DNA of 64,000 nucleotides. It comes from Delphinus delphis. Its lineage: Eukaryota; Chordata; Mammalia; Artiodactyla; Delphinidae. Below the pieces are notes generated by a model that worked only from the letters and a program-made list of their open reading frames with translations, was not told the DNA's origin and searched no databases. The stretch lies in the NCBI RefSeq assembly GCF_949987515.2, contig NC_082689.1, positions 99,920,957-99,984,956 of the forward strand, read 5' to 3'. The translations under genes and the position numbers were made by a program. Below, piece after piece: positions 34,601 to 46,010 of this stretch. Positions within the stretch are counted from its first letter, which is position 1. Each line of letters opens with the position of its first letter.

Positions 34601-35234
34601 AGTATTTTCAAAGCACTGAGATAGCTACACTATTTACATAGGACAATTGGTTAAATCATGTTTTTGATAATAATACATCTATTTAGTTGGCAGACGGTTT
34701 TACTTTTCAGTGGTATGTGTTGATTTCACATAGATGCATCTCTCAAACTGCTTTCTTCATATACATGGTATTGACATTCTGAAGACAGGGTTTTCTTTTC
34801 TTCCTGATGTCTCTGCATGAATTTGCCCACTCTCTTCTCTAATAGAGTAGCTTGTATTTAATATGCACAACAACTGCAAGTCATTAATTCTCTAAGTCTC
34901 TCCTAAATCAATCCTCTGGCTGCAGACTAGAATCTTAATGTAGTTTTGGTAGTTGGGAATCTCATCTAATTTATTAAATGGAGAGAGGTGTGACACAGTA
35001 AAAATGTGTATTAACTGTTTACATGATTTTTTTTTTCTTTCAGGAATAGATTTTCTTTTCAAAACCATCATGAACAAATAGCTACCCAAGGAAAGCTATA
35101 CATAGTAGTTTAATCAATATAGAAATTCTACATATGATTATACTTGTTATGCCTGCATACATTTTGCAGCTAATTGTCATCTATTTTCTAGAGTCAGCTA
35201 GACTGTGGTTAAAAGCAAGTTTAGTCTATTTTTT
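34601..35234. other. AT-rich unclassified sequence
   Basis: No gene or confident repeat. Confidence 0.35.
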
Positions 35235-36840
35235 TTTATCTTAAGCTTTTTATTGGGAAATAAAATATACAGCCAGAAAAAAATACATTAAACATTGATG
35301 TAAAGCTTAACAGTTCGCTATTAATTAAGCTATTGCGCCATTACTACATAAAACAAGAAATACAACAGCACCTCAGAGCCCTCCATGTGCACTTCCCCAG
35401 TGGAAATTCTTCCCTGTGCCCTAGATGAAACCACTCTCTTGACTTTTTTTTTTTTTGCGGTACGCGGGCCTCTCACTGTTGTGGCTTCTCCCGTTGCGGA
35501 GCACAGGCTCCGGACGCGTAGGCTCAGCGGCCATGGCTCACGGGCCCAGCCGCTCCGCAGCATGTGGGATCTTCCCGGACCGGGGCACGAACCCGTGTTC
35601 CCTGCATCGGCAGGCGGACTCTCCACCACTGCGCCACCAGGGAAGCCCAGATGTCACAAATTTTATATCTGCTTTACTCTTGATGGATATTTGGGTTGTT
35701 TCAATTTGGAGTTATTATAGTTGTGTTGCCATTAACATTTTGTACATGTCTCCTTGTGGCCATGTGTACACCGTCTATTGGGTGTATACCTAGAAGTAGA
35801 ATTGCTGGGTCAGAAGTCTGTAACTTACATTCCTACCAACCGGTTCTGAGCACTCCAATGGCTCCCCTTCCTTACCAACACATGGTATTATCAATCTTTT
35901 TAATTTGGCAGTCTGGTGAGTGTGTTGTGTAATCTTACTGTGATTTTAATTATCATTTGCCTGATTATTAATGAAATTGATCACATTTTCACATGTATTA
36001 ACAATTTGGAATTCCTCATTTGGGAAGCACCTATTCAAGTTTTTGCTCCTTTTCAACTTGGTGGCTTATATTTCATACATTTGTACCAGTGCTATGTCTA
36101 TTCTGGATACAGTTTTTTGATCATTTATATGTTGCAAATATTTTTTTCTCATTCTGTGTCTCATCTTTGCATTCTTCTGTTTCGTTTGATCAACAGAAGT
36201 CCCTAATTTATTATATAATTTATCAACCTTTTCTTTTACGGCTATTGCTTTTTGAGATCTGTTGAAGATGTCTTTTTCAAACTTGAAAGTAAAAAGGTTA
36301 TTCTCTTAGGCAATCTGGAAACTTTGTAGCAAAACGCCTTTTAAATTTAGGACTGTAATACACTTGAAGTTGATTTATTTACACAATGTGGTGTAGTTAT
36401 CAGATTTAATTTTTGCAGATGGATATCCAATTGTTCCTAAACCATTCATTGAAAAGGACTGTCCTATTGCCACTGCTCTACAATGCCACCTTTGTCATAA
36501 ATCAAGTGTCTGCAATGAAATGATGTGCTTCTGGACTTTATAACTGTTCAGTTGTCTCATTTCAATCCTTGTAACCAATACCACACTTTCTTGATCACAA
36601 TTGCTTTAAAATAACTCTTGATATGAAGTTGAGAAACACCCATGTTCTTCTTTTTAAGAGTCGTTGCTATTATTGGCCTCTTATTTTCCTGTAAATGTCG
36701 GAATCAGCTTGTTAAGTTCCACTCTATTCCCAGATAAAAAGCATGCTTATGTTTTAAATTGCGCTGCATCAAATCTCTACATGAGTTTGTGGAGAAAATT
36801 GTGATCTTCATAATAGTAAGCCATCTAATCAATGAACATA
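35235..36840 (-). mobile_element. Old L1, antisense, first part; split by a CHR SINE and an MLT1
   Basis: The + strand reads as reverse-complemented L1: AAGCTTTTTATTGGGAAATAAAATATACAG at the 3' end, GATATTTGGGTTGTTTCAATTTGG, GTATACCTAGAAGTAGAATTGCTGGGTCA and TCTTTTTAAGAGTCGTTGCTATTATTGG. It is interrupted at 35444-35647 by a CHR SINE. It stops at the MLT1 LTR at 36841 and resumes near 38019, so the two parts are one old insertion. Confidence 0.82.
35444..35648 (-). mobile_element. CHR-2-like SINE, antisense, in an L1
   Basis: Poly-T, GCGGTACGCGGGCCTCTCACTG, GC-rich body and a CCACCAGGGAAGCCC end. The flanking duplication is not clear. Confidence 0.93.
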
Positions 36841-37224
36841 TGTTCTAGACTGAATGGTGTCTCCTCAAAATTCCTATGTTGAAGCCTTAATCTCCAATGG
36901 AACCATATTTGAAGATAGTCTTTAGATTATTAAGGTTAAATTAGGTTATAAGAGTGAGGCCCTAATTCAATAAGATCGTGACCTTTTAAGAAGGAGAGAG
37001 AGATCTCTGTCTCCATGTACATGCACTGAGGAAAAGTCATGTGAGGACACTGTGAGAAGAAGACCACATACAAGCCGAGAGAAGAGGCTTCAGAATGAAA
37101 CCTACCTTGTTGGCACCTTGACCTTGGACTCTCCATCCTCCAGAACTGTGAAGAATAAATTTCTGTTGTTTAAGCCACCCAGTCTACGATACTTTTGTTA
37201 TGGCAGCCTAAGCTGACTAATACA
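36841..37224 (+). mobile_element. MLT1-type LTR, 5' LTR with internal region
   Basis: 384 bp from TGTTCTAGACTGAATGGTGTC to GCTGACTAATACA. Landmarks are CAAAATTCCTATGTTGAAGCC, CCTCCAGAACTGTGAAGAATAAATTTCTG and TTTAAGCCACCCAGTCTACG. It interrupts an older antisense L1. MaLR elements are old non-autonomous LTR retrotransposons of the ERVL group. Confidence 0.88.
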
Positions 37225-38018
37225 GATTTTGGTACCAGAATTGGGATGCTACTGTAACAAATACCTAAAAATGTGGAAGTGGCTTTGGAACTGAGTAATG
37301 GGTAGCAGCTGGAGGAGTTCTGACATGCATGCTAGAAATATGGACATTAAAATCCATTCTGATAAGATCTCAAATGGAAATGAGGAACACGTTATTGGAA
37401 ACTGGAGGAAAAGTGATCTTCGTTATAAAGTGGCAAAGAACTTGGAAAAATTGTGTTTGTGTTCTAGTGTTTTCTAGAAGGTAGAACTTGTAAGCAATGA
37501 AAATGGCTATTTAGGTGATGAGATTTCTAAGCAGAGTATTGAAGGAGCCGTATGGCTTTTCCTGACTGCTTATAGTAAAGTGCAAGAAAAGAGAGGTTAA
37601 TTGAAGGAGAAATTGTTAACCAGAGGGGAATCAGAACTTCAAGATTTGAGAAATTCTCAGCCTATCTCTATTGCAAAAAATGAGAAAACATGTTCTGAAG
37701 AGAACATTAATGGTGTGGATAGACTATCACTCAATAAAGAATTTTCGGGATTATATGAGCAGAAATACTGCCTTTGAATGGAAGGGGATGGAGATGGGAG
37801 GACATGAAGGAAAACTGTTAAACTCCTTAGATATGACAGGACTAACTGATAGAGCTATTTGGCTAGGAAGTATGCATTCTTCAAGACAAGTGGAAAATGA
37901 CCCCGAGTTGATCCAGATATCATGAGGGCTGTCTCCTCGGTTTCAACAGACCAGATGACTTTCTCCTGGTGTCTTGGAAATGGGATCACCCAGCAGAGCC
38001 AAGGGTTTCTATTTTCAG
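37225..38018 (+). mobile_element. Partial MaLR internal region (MLT1/MST-int-like)
   Basis: Directly after the LTR come GATTTTGGTACCAGAATTGGGATGCTACTG and CTAAAAATGTGGAAGTGGCTTTGGAACTG, the typical start of MaLR internal sequence. It stays recognisable for several hundred bases, then L1 sequence resumes. No 3' LTR is present, so the element is truncated or deleted. The open frame 37671-37925 is not a functional gene. Confidence 0.75.
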
Positions 38019-38388
38019 ATATATGATATCTTTATCTTATTGTATATGGTATATGTAGTGAAATCTTATTTCTTGTTTATTGCCAGAATATGGAAATGGA
38101 ATTTTTTGTTTACTTTGTATCCAGCAACCTTACCAAACTCTCTTAAATTATAGCAGTTTATCTAAGGTTGTTTTATATTTTATGCCCAAATAATTTCATA
38201 ATCTTATAACAGCAACTGGTTTCATTTTTTTTTTCATTTCTGTTTATGACTTTACCATTCTGACAAAGGCCTCCTGTAAAATTTTGAAACAAAATAGCGA
38301 TATTTTTTTTTAATACAAGACTTCAACATTTCATTAAGTATGATGTTTGCTTTTTTTTTGCAAAAACGTGTATAAAATCTCTTTGTAT
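38019..38388 (-). mobile_element. Old L1, antisense, second part beyond the MLT1
   Basis: TACTTTGTATCCAGCAACCTTACCAAACTCTC and GGCCTCCTGTAAAATTTTGAA continue the ORF2-antisense order of the L1 left of the MLT1. Confidence 0.7.
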
Positions 38389-39825
38389 TTTTAAAATAAT
38401 TATATTGAGGTATAATTCACCTACCATATAATTCACACATTTAACATGGAAAATTTGGTGTTTTATAGTAGATTCATAGAGTTTAGAAACCATTAAAGCA
38501 ATCTAATTTTAGAATGTTTTTAGGATTCACCAAAGAAACTCCATAAGCATTAGCAGTCATTTCCCCTCCCACCCTAAGCAACCACTTGTCTAAATTCTAT
38601 CACTACAGATTTGCCTATTCTGGACATTTCTTATAAATTAAATCACACAATATTCCATATTCTGTGATTGGCTTTTTCACTTAGCATAATGTTTTCATTG
38701 TTCATCCATTTTGTAGCAAATATCACTACTTCATTCCTTTCATTTATGGCTGAATAATATTCAGTTTTACGGATAGACCAAATTTATTTATCCATTCATC
38801 CATGGAGGCATTTGGGTTGATTCCATTCTGGCTATTTTGAATTTTATTGCTATGAATATTTGTGTACAAGTTATTGGTAAAGATAGAGATTTTCATTTTT
38901 CTCGGGTACATAACTAGGGAACATAATTTGGGGGTCATATAAGAGCTCTATATTTTTGAAGAACTGCCAAACTATTTTCCAAAGAGGTTGCACCAGTTTG
39001 CTTTCCCTTCCATATCCTATTGTGTTCAAATTTTTCTGCATCATCACCAACACTTGCTGTTCTCTGTCTTTTGTACTTTAAGTATACTAGAAATTGTGAA
39101 ATCGTATGTCATCATGGTCTTAATACATGCTTTCCTAATGACTAATAATTTTGATCATATATTCACATACTTACCAGCCATTTGTATATCTTTGTTGAAG
39201 GAATGTCTATACAGATACTTTGCATGCAGTATCACATCTTTACTTCTTTGGTAGAAGAATACACATCTTTACTTTGGTTCTATTTATTCCTGTTTTACTT
39301 TTTGATGCTGTTTTAAATGTTTTTGTTTTGTATTATTTATCTTAGCCTATAGGTATATGGTTGATTGACATATTATTGATCTTGTATCCTGCAAGCTTGT
39401 TAAACGTGTTTATTAGTTCTAATAGGTTTTAGTGGATTTAACAGGATTTTCTATTTATAAGATTATGTTATCTGCAATACAGAATTTACTTCTTTCTTTC
39501 CTATTTGAATGTCTCTTATTTTGTTTTCTTGCCATATTGTTTTCATTAGATCCTTCAATACAATGTTGAAAAACAGTAGTGAAAGTGGACATCCTTGTCT
39601 TACTCTCGATGATATTGGAAAAGCATTCACTCCTTCATAACTTAAGTATAATATATTACCTAGGGTTTTTCACAGATGACTTTTGGAGGTTGAGTAGATT
39701 CTCATCTATTTCTAGTTTATGAATTATGTTTGTCAGGAAAAGATGTTGAATGTTGTTAGATTCTTCTTCTGTGTCTGTTGAGATGATCATGTGGTTTTTG
39801 TCCTGTAATTTATTAATGTGGCATT

Positions 39826-40064
39826 ACATTAGTTGATTTTTTTTTTTTTTTTTTGCGATACGCGGGCCTCTCACTGTTGTGGTCTCTCCCGTTGCGGAGC
39901 ACAGGCTCCAGACGCGCAGTCTCAGCGGCCATGGCTCTCACGGGCCCAGCCGCTCTGCAGCATGTGGGATCCTCCCAGACCGGGGCACGAACCCGCGTCC
40001 CCTGCATCGGCAGGCAGACTCTCAACCACTGCGCCACCAGGGAAGCCCACATTAGTTGATTTTT
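39826..40064 (-). mobile_element. CHR-2-like SINE, antisense, perfect 16-bp target duplication, in an L1
   Basis: Body 39842-40048: poly-T, GCGATACGCGGGCCTCTCACTG and a CACCAGGGAAGCCC end. Perfect ACATTAGTTGATTTTT duplications flank it (39826-39841 and 40049-40064). The intact duplication suggests a fairly young insertion. Confidence 0.96.
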
Positions 40065-40122
40065 GACTGCATCCCTGGGATAAGTCCCACTTGGTCATGG
40101 TGTGTAATTATACGTATATACA

Positions 40123-40124
<2 letters not shown>

Positions 40125-40159
<35 letters not shown>
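40125..40159. repeat. (AT)n microsatellite
   Basis: Seventeen uninterrupted AT units inside L1-derived sequence. Confidence 0.95.
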
Positions 40160-40165
<6 letters not shown>

Positions 40166-41330
40166 ACCCCTAGAAATATTTTTCTTTTTAAAGTCAATTT
40201 TGTCTGAAATTAGTATTAGACACTCCAGCTTTCATATGGTTGCTGTTTGCATTATATATCTTTTCCTATGTTTTTACCACCTAATTGGATCTTTGAATCT
40301 ATAGCGTGTCTCCTGTACAAAGCATATACCAGTATTTTGATTTTTTAATTCAGCCTAGTAATCTCCCACTTTAATTGGATTATTTCATCAGTTCCCATTC
40401 ACTGTTATTAATATTATTGAATTTACAGCTGCTATTTTTCTTTTACTTTTCTATATGTTTGTCTCTTTTTGTTCTTCTGTTCCTCCTTTACTGCTTTCTT
40501 TTTTATTCAATAAATATTTTCCAGTGTAACATTTTTATTCTTTTAATAATTTTAAAATATGTTTTCAGTTATTTTCTTAGTAGTAGCCGTAGGGCTCATA
40601 ATATACATCTTAATATCAGAATCTACTTCAGTTTCATAACATCTTAATTCCATGAGACAGAAAAATTTTAATCTTATAAAGCTCTATTCCCTCCTCCCCT
40701 TTTATTGTGCTACTACTCAACATTTTTTCAGCCATGATGCTTCCTTTAAGTTTTTTTTTTCCCTTGGTAGATAAATATCAATAAATTTCTTTCTATTTTA
40801 CTTTAATCAGAAGAGAATATTAATTTTTACCAAATGTTTTTCTACATCTATTGAGATGATCATAAAAATTTTGTCCTTTATTCAATTAATAAAGTGAATT
40901 ATCTTGGCTACATATTCCTTTGCTAAATCAACCTTGCATTTCTAGAATAAATCTTCATTAATCATGATGTATTATTCTTTTCATACATTGTTGGAATTCG
41001 TCAAGTAGTAATATTTTGCTTAGGATTTTGTATCCACATTTGTAACTGAATTTGGTTGAATGATTTCTTGTCATAGTTTAGTATTGAATTTATGTTATCA
41101 CCATTTTTTTTTTTAAACAGTTTCTTGGAGGATATTTGTGAGTGCAGTGTTATTCATTTTTTAAATCTTTGAAAGAATTCTCTAGTACTGCTATTTCGGC
41201 CTGAAGTTCTCTTTGAAAAAAGATTTTTAAATAACATAGTTATGGTTTTTAATAGTTTGCTACTCTTTATTATGGACAGTTAAATGTTTCTAGGAATGGG
41301 TCCATTCCACCTAAATTTTCAAATATATAT

Positions 41331-41384
41331 TTTAAATTAAAAAAGTTTCTTAGTATAAAGCTTTTTCCTTAATGAAATATATTA
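41331..41384. other. Short unclassified AT-rich spacer
   Basis: Nothing recognised. Confidence 0.3.
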
Positions 41385-41530
41385 GAGAAAAGCAGACCTT
41401 TGTGGAAATCTGGTTTCAGGAACCATTAGCTATAAGAACTTAGAAAATTTAGTTTATCTCTCTGACCCTCAATTTTCTAATCACTAATATATGGATAAGT
41501 AATAGTACCTACCACACTTCTGATAGAATG
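41385..41530 (-). repeat. Diverged MIR fragment
   Basis: CCATTAGCTATAAGAACTTAGAAAATTTAG, CTCTCTGACCCTCAATTTTC and AATAGTACCTACCACACTTC keep MIR core order. Confidence 0.55.
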
Positions 41531-43469
41531 TTGTCTATCTGAAAGACCCCTGATGGTACAGGTTATCTAAAACTCTAGGCAAAACATATAAATAATTCTT
41601 GAGCTGGAAGGAAAATCAGAAAAATCCTCAAACACCGGGAATACAGAGCTAGCTTTAATCTTGAGTATCTTTGAATAACTGGTGGTTTGGAAATTGGTTA
41701 ACGAAGCCTGAGACCTAGTAGGACAAAAAGTCAGATCTCAGACCCCACAAAATCCCAAGTTCCCCCCAAGAGAAATACTATTGATAGAATCCTAGGAAAA
41801 AAATCATGCCATTTGGAAAAAATTTATAGAAATAACATATCTTTCTCAGTTTAGATCCTGAGAAAGGCAGGAAAAAGAAGTTTCCTCTGAGAAGACTTAC
41901 CTCTAAGCCAGCAGTCACTGAATTGGGAATAGAATTCAGATTATTTTTGTGTCTCAGAAAGAAAAAAAACAACTTTGAGACATAATTTGTGTTTAAAGTT
42001 GTTCTGAATTGGCAGTATACAGGTTATCTGGCAGGAGCAAACGCAAATCCTTTTTGTAGGGGAACACTTTCAAGACAGGCCTAAATGATTTTACACAGAG
42101 AACATTGTAAAGAACATAAATTTATACACATACACACACACACATCAGGCAACACCTGAGGAATTAAGACCATGGTCAAGGATCAGGAAACACAACAAAC
42201 TATAGGATCAGAACCACAGACTGCAGAGACTGCAGAGACTACAGGTACTAGAATTTAGTGGAATCATCTAATATTGAATATAATATATATATACTTAAAG
42301 GATTAAAACACTATATGATGGAGCCAGAATCATGTTATAATTTTGGTGGACCCTAAGCACTACACTTGTGCCTTTGTAAGCACCTTCTTCTGTGTATGTG
42401 TGTGTGTGGGCATACACATATATAAACATAAATATACATTTATATTTTATGACTGTGCTGGAACAAAGACCAATATATTAATATTTTATACCAAAACATT
42501 TTCTTCAACCTAAAAATTTCTTCTTTTTCCTTCTGATTTTAAAATAAACTGTTTTTGTAGCTCTCTAAAAGTGTCGTGAGTCCTAGGCACTGTGCCTACT
42601 GCATCTAATGGGTAATCGAGCTCTAGGGGAAGCAACAAAAATCTATTTACAGTTAGATTTGGAAAAGAACCAAATAGAACTTCTAGATCTTAAAACACTC
42701 AATTACAATTATTAGAATCCTGATAGACGGGTTAATCGTAAACCGGAAACAACTGAAGAAGGAATTACTATAGGAAATCAAGGGGTAGATTTTTTTAAAT
42801 ATCTAAAATTCAGCAGAGAAAAAAAAAGAAAATGTGAATAGGAAAGTAAAAGACACAGAGGAAAGAGTGAGACTATCTAATATACATCTTAACAGAATTC
42901 CAAAAGAATAGACTAGAGAGAATAGGGTAGACAATGGCTGGGAATTTTTCAGAAAGAATTAAATAAATAAAGCCCTATATTGAAGAATGTCAACGAAGCC
43001 CTCGGAGGTACTAGTAGGCTTAACTAAGATGAACATAATTCTTTCAAAACAAATGGCAAGTTAAGTTTTTTTAAATAAAAAAGTAATTAATTAAAAACTG
43101 AAAGCAGAGGATGTTCTTAGTGTTGGCCATTTATGTTTCAATTTAAGGACTCTGAGTCCCTAAAGTGCAGTTTGATAATCTAACTGTTGGTCAGGTAAAT
43201 AAATAATCCATTGTATTTAGAATTAAAGATTCAACATGGCACAATTCATTGAATAATAGTCTGTAGATAATAACCAGGAGTTAGACATAACCTAAGGAAG
43301 TATTGACCACTGACCTTAGAGAAAGTAAGACATATTAACTATGGTTTGTTTGTATGAAAATGAGGTGATCTATTTTGCCAGGTTTTCCTGAAATCTTTTC
43401 TATGTCTGTTGAAATTTCAGGGTTTAGTGTGGGCTTGAGTCATGTTATTTTTCTTGGCAGAGGTATTTT
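41531..43469. other. AT-rich unclassified sequence
   Basis: Small simple repeats occur: ACACACACACACA at 42130-42143, a 9-bp ACTGCAGAG repeated at 42218-42240, and (GT)n at 42396-42408. No gene or transposon family recognised. Confidence 0.35.
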
Positions 43470-43691
43470 CAATATATATATATATTTTTTTTTCCGTACG
43501 CGGGCCTCTCACTGCTGTGGCCTCTCCCGTTGCGGAGCACAGGCTCCGGACGCGCAGGCTCAGCGGCCACGGCTCACGGCCCCAGCGGCTCTGCGGCATG
43601 TGGGATCCTCCCGGACGGGGGCACAAACCCTTGTCCCCTGCATCGGCAGGCGGACTCTCAACCACTGCACCACCAGGGAAGCCCCAATATA
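43470..43691 (-). mobile_element. CHR-2-like SINE, antisense
   Basis: After an (AT)n-T tract come CCGTACGCGGGCCTCTCACTG, the GC-rich body and a CACCAGGGAAGCCC end at 43684. CAATATA duplications lie at 43470-43476 and 43685-43691. Confidence 0.92.
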
Positions 43692-43974
43692 ATTTTATTT
43701 GTTGCCTATTTGGGATGGTGCAAAGCTCTGTTTTGCTTACAGCAACTCTTCAGATTTACTAAAAGCCTTTAAGCAAACTGCCCTTCCTTTATTCTGGAAT
43801 TAATATTTTGCTGTTATTCTTAGCAGAGAACATCTGCTTTGCATCTCCGCATCTTTTTATCCTTTTGTCTATTACTAAGGCTTCAAAGAACCATATTTTC
43901 TTGCCTTGAAAATTGGTAATTTCTTTAAAAGTTGAAAGTATTCATAGAACCCTTGCCTTTTAGCATGCTTTTAC

Positions 43975-44112
43975 CTATTTGCAGAATTTTAAACCTGGAA
44001 GAGACCTCAGAAATCATTTAGTTTAGCTTTCTCATTTTATATCTGATAAACGTGAATGATGAGGCCGTTTCTTCAAGGTGACACAGTGTTTTAGGGGCAT
44101 ATCCAAACTTAA
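43975..44112 (+). repeat. Ancient MIR/L3-like fragment
   Basis: AACCTGGAAGAGACCTCAGAAATCATTTAG, TTCTCATTTTATATCTGATAAACG and AAGGTGACACAGTG resemble an ancient dispersed element of MIR or L3 type. Family not settled. Confidence 0.45.
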
Positions 44113-44249
44113 AACACAATTTCTCATTTCCAACTTAATAATATTTCTGCTACATTCTTTTTTTTTTTTTTAATCTGGACTATTTGTAGTCATTAGTCTA
44201 TTTTGTGCTTAGAACTGTGCTGTGTGGTATGATGGGACACAAAAGAAAA

Positions 44250-44392
44250 GAGATAGATAGATGACACATCGATATCGAATAGACAAATAAGGAAGAGATA
44301 GATAGATAGATAGGTAAATGATAGATAATAGATACATAGATAGATGACAGATGATAGATAGATGATAGATAGACAGGTAGGGAATGATAGAT
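44250..44392. repeat. (GATA)n/(ATAG)n-rich microsatellite region
   Basis: Imperfect GATA repeats with GACA and GGTA interruptions across about 140 bp. The minus-strand frame rich in Tyr, Leu, Ser and Ile is a by-product. Confidence 0.9.
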
Positions 44393-44958
44393 GACCCTTT
44401 GATTTGGAAATCCTAAAAAACTTTGTGCCTAGGAAGTCTCTAAAAACAGACTTTAAATATTTATCCTTTAAAATGGAAATTAACACATTGTAAATCAAGT
44501 ACACGTCAATTAAAATAAATAAATAAATAAACCCTGACCAAAAAATATTTAACCTTTAAAACATAATGCTTCATGCTAAAAAAAAATCTAATACTATATA
44601 GGACTTAAACATTAATAAGATTATTCAACTTTGTTTTGTTTTCTAATGTAATCTAGAAAATCATTTCCTCTGACTTCTTTCCTTCATGAAGGGAAGTAGG
44701 GCTTTGAGAAGTGTATGGCTTTTTCTTGCTCTTTAACATTCAAATGTAGCTACTATCCAAATTGTAGACAAGCACTTTGCATTTCTGTATGTACGCTTCA
44801 TTCAGTAGATATTAAGCTCTTATAAATCAAAGAAGATACTTAACATGTTCTCTATTCTTTCAAGTGACTGGTATAAGTCTAAGCACCTGCTTTTATTAGA
44901 CATATATGATAAATAAACGTTTGAAATCATAAACTTTCCTTTGTCCCCCACTTAAAGA
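44393..44958. other. AT-rich unclassified sequence
   Basis: A short (AAAT)n run lies at 44513-44531. Nothing else recognised. Confidence 0.35.
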
Positions 44959-45184
44959 AAATTCTCAGGCTTCCCTGGTGGCGCAGTGGTTGGGAGTCCG
45001 CTTGACGATGCAGGGGACACGGGTTCGTGTCCCGGTCCGGGAGGATCCCACATGGAGCGGCTGGGCCCCTGAGCCATGGCCGCTGAGCCTGCGCGTCCAG
45101 AGCCTGTGCTCCACGACGGGAGAGGCCACAGCAGTGAGAGGCCCGCGTACTGCAAAAAAAAAAAGAAAAAGAAAGCAAATTCTC
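44959..45184 (+). mobile_element. CHR-2-like SINE with 8-bp target duplication
   Basis: Body 44967-45176: GGCTTCCCTGGTGGCGCAG head, GGGTTCGTGTCCCGGTCCGG B-box region and a body with a short internal deletion (CACATGGAGCGG where the others have CACATGCCGCGGAGCGG). The tail is interrupted by G. AAATTCTC duplications lie at 44959-44966 and 45177-45184. Confidence 0.93.
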
Positions 45185-45369
45185 ATTTTTGAGTTAGATT
45201 TTTCTGAGATTTTTACGTTCGCTACTTCACTTGAATTTATCTTTTTAAAAATTGTCTTGGACGTCCTCCCAGCGTCAAAGTGACAAGTAATAACTTCTAA
45301 GACGACATGCAACCTATTTTTGAATGATTTTCTGTGGATGGCCCCAATGAATCCACTCATCCACCTATT

Positions 45370-46010
45370 CTATTCTTCAGTAGAAATTGATGAAGTACCC
45401 ACTCTCTTCCAGGTGTGGTGCTAAACACTAAGAATCAAACACTAAATAAGTCAAAAAAGATCTCTCTCCTCCTGGATTATGGAGGAGAAAATAAACAATA
45501 AGCAAATAACACATAGGACAACTGAACCATCATCGTGAAGTTTATAAACTGGGTATTTGATGGAAGATAGGAGAATGGTCAGCAGCTACTTTGGATAGGA
45601 TTCTCAGGAATGTCCTCCCTAGGGCAGTGCCATTAACCTGAAGTCCAAATGAAGAGAAGAAGCCAGCCCTGTCAGAGCCTGAAAGTGCAATCCCAGCAGA
45701 AGGGCTGACAATGCCAATGGCAATGGGGAGTAAACTTAGTGGTCAAGGAACTGAGAGGAGGCTAGACCATGTTGGGCTTTGTGGGCCATAGGAAGTAGGT
45801 TGGACTTATTCTACTACAGTGGGGAGCCACTGTAGTAGGTGAGTGACAGTGAGATTAATATTTATATAAATCAAGCTTGATCTCTTTGGAGAATGGATGA
45901 CAGGAGTTAGCACGCAAGTTAGCAAGCAAGGGAGGACTCAGGAGGCTATGGGAACAGCCTCAGTAAGGGATGGTGAGAACTTCAATTAGGTGTGGGGCTA
46001 TAGGAAAAAT
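45370..46010 (-). repeat. L2 LINE 3' region, antisense
   Basis: The + strand shows GGTGTGGTGCTAAACACTAAG, AAACAATAAGCAAATAACACATAGG, AGGAATGTCCTCCCTAGGG, AACTGAGAGGAGGCTAGACCATG and GGGCTTTGTGGGCCATAGG. These are reverse complements of L2 3'-UTR landmarks in the right order. About 600 bp is a long piece for such an old element. Confidence 0.65.

Larger units (their letters stand above)
38389..41330 (-). mobile_element. Old L1 (one or more copies), antisense
   Basis: A new L1 3' end begins with ATTATATTGAGGTATAATTCACCTACC. It runs through GCTGAATAATATTC, GTTGATTCCATTCTGGC, a TTTTGATCATATATT stretch, CTTGTATCCTGCAAGCTTGTTAAACG, GTGGACATCCTTGTCTTACTC and GTTGAGATGATCATGTGGTTTTTGTCC. A CHR SINE interrupts at 39842-40048 and an (AT)n run at 40125-40159. 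From about 40760 a second ORF2-like segment repeats the CTATTGAGATGATCA theme, so at least two L1 pieces are joined. All are dead. Confidence 0.8.

Noticed and set aside
37671..37925. 84-codon frame as a retroviral gene remnant
   Set aside because: It lies in MaLR internal sequence, which is normally non-autonomous and shows no intact gag or pol motif here.
44193..44504. Tyr/Leu/Ser/Ile-rich membrane-like protein on the minus strand
   Set aside because: Translation of GATA-type microsatellite repeats with no conserved context.
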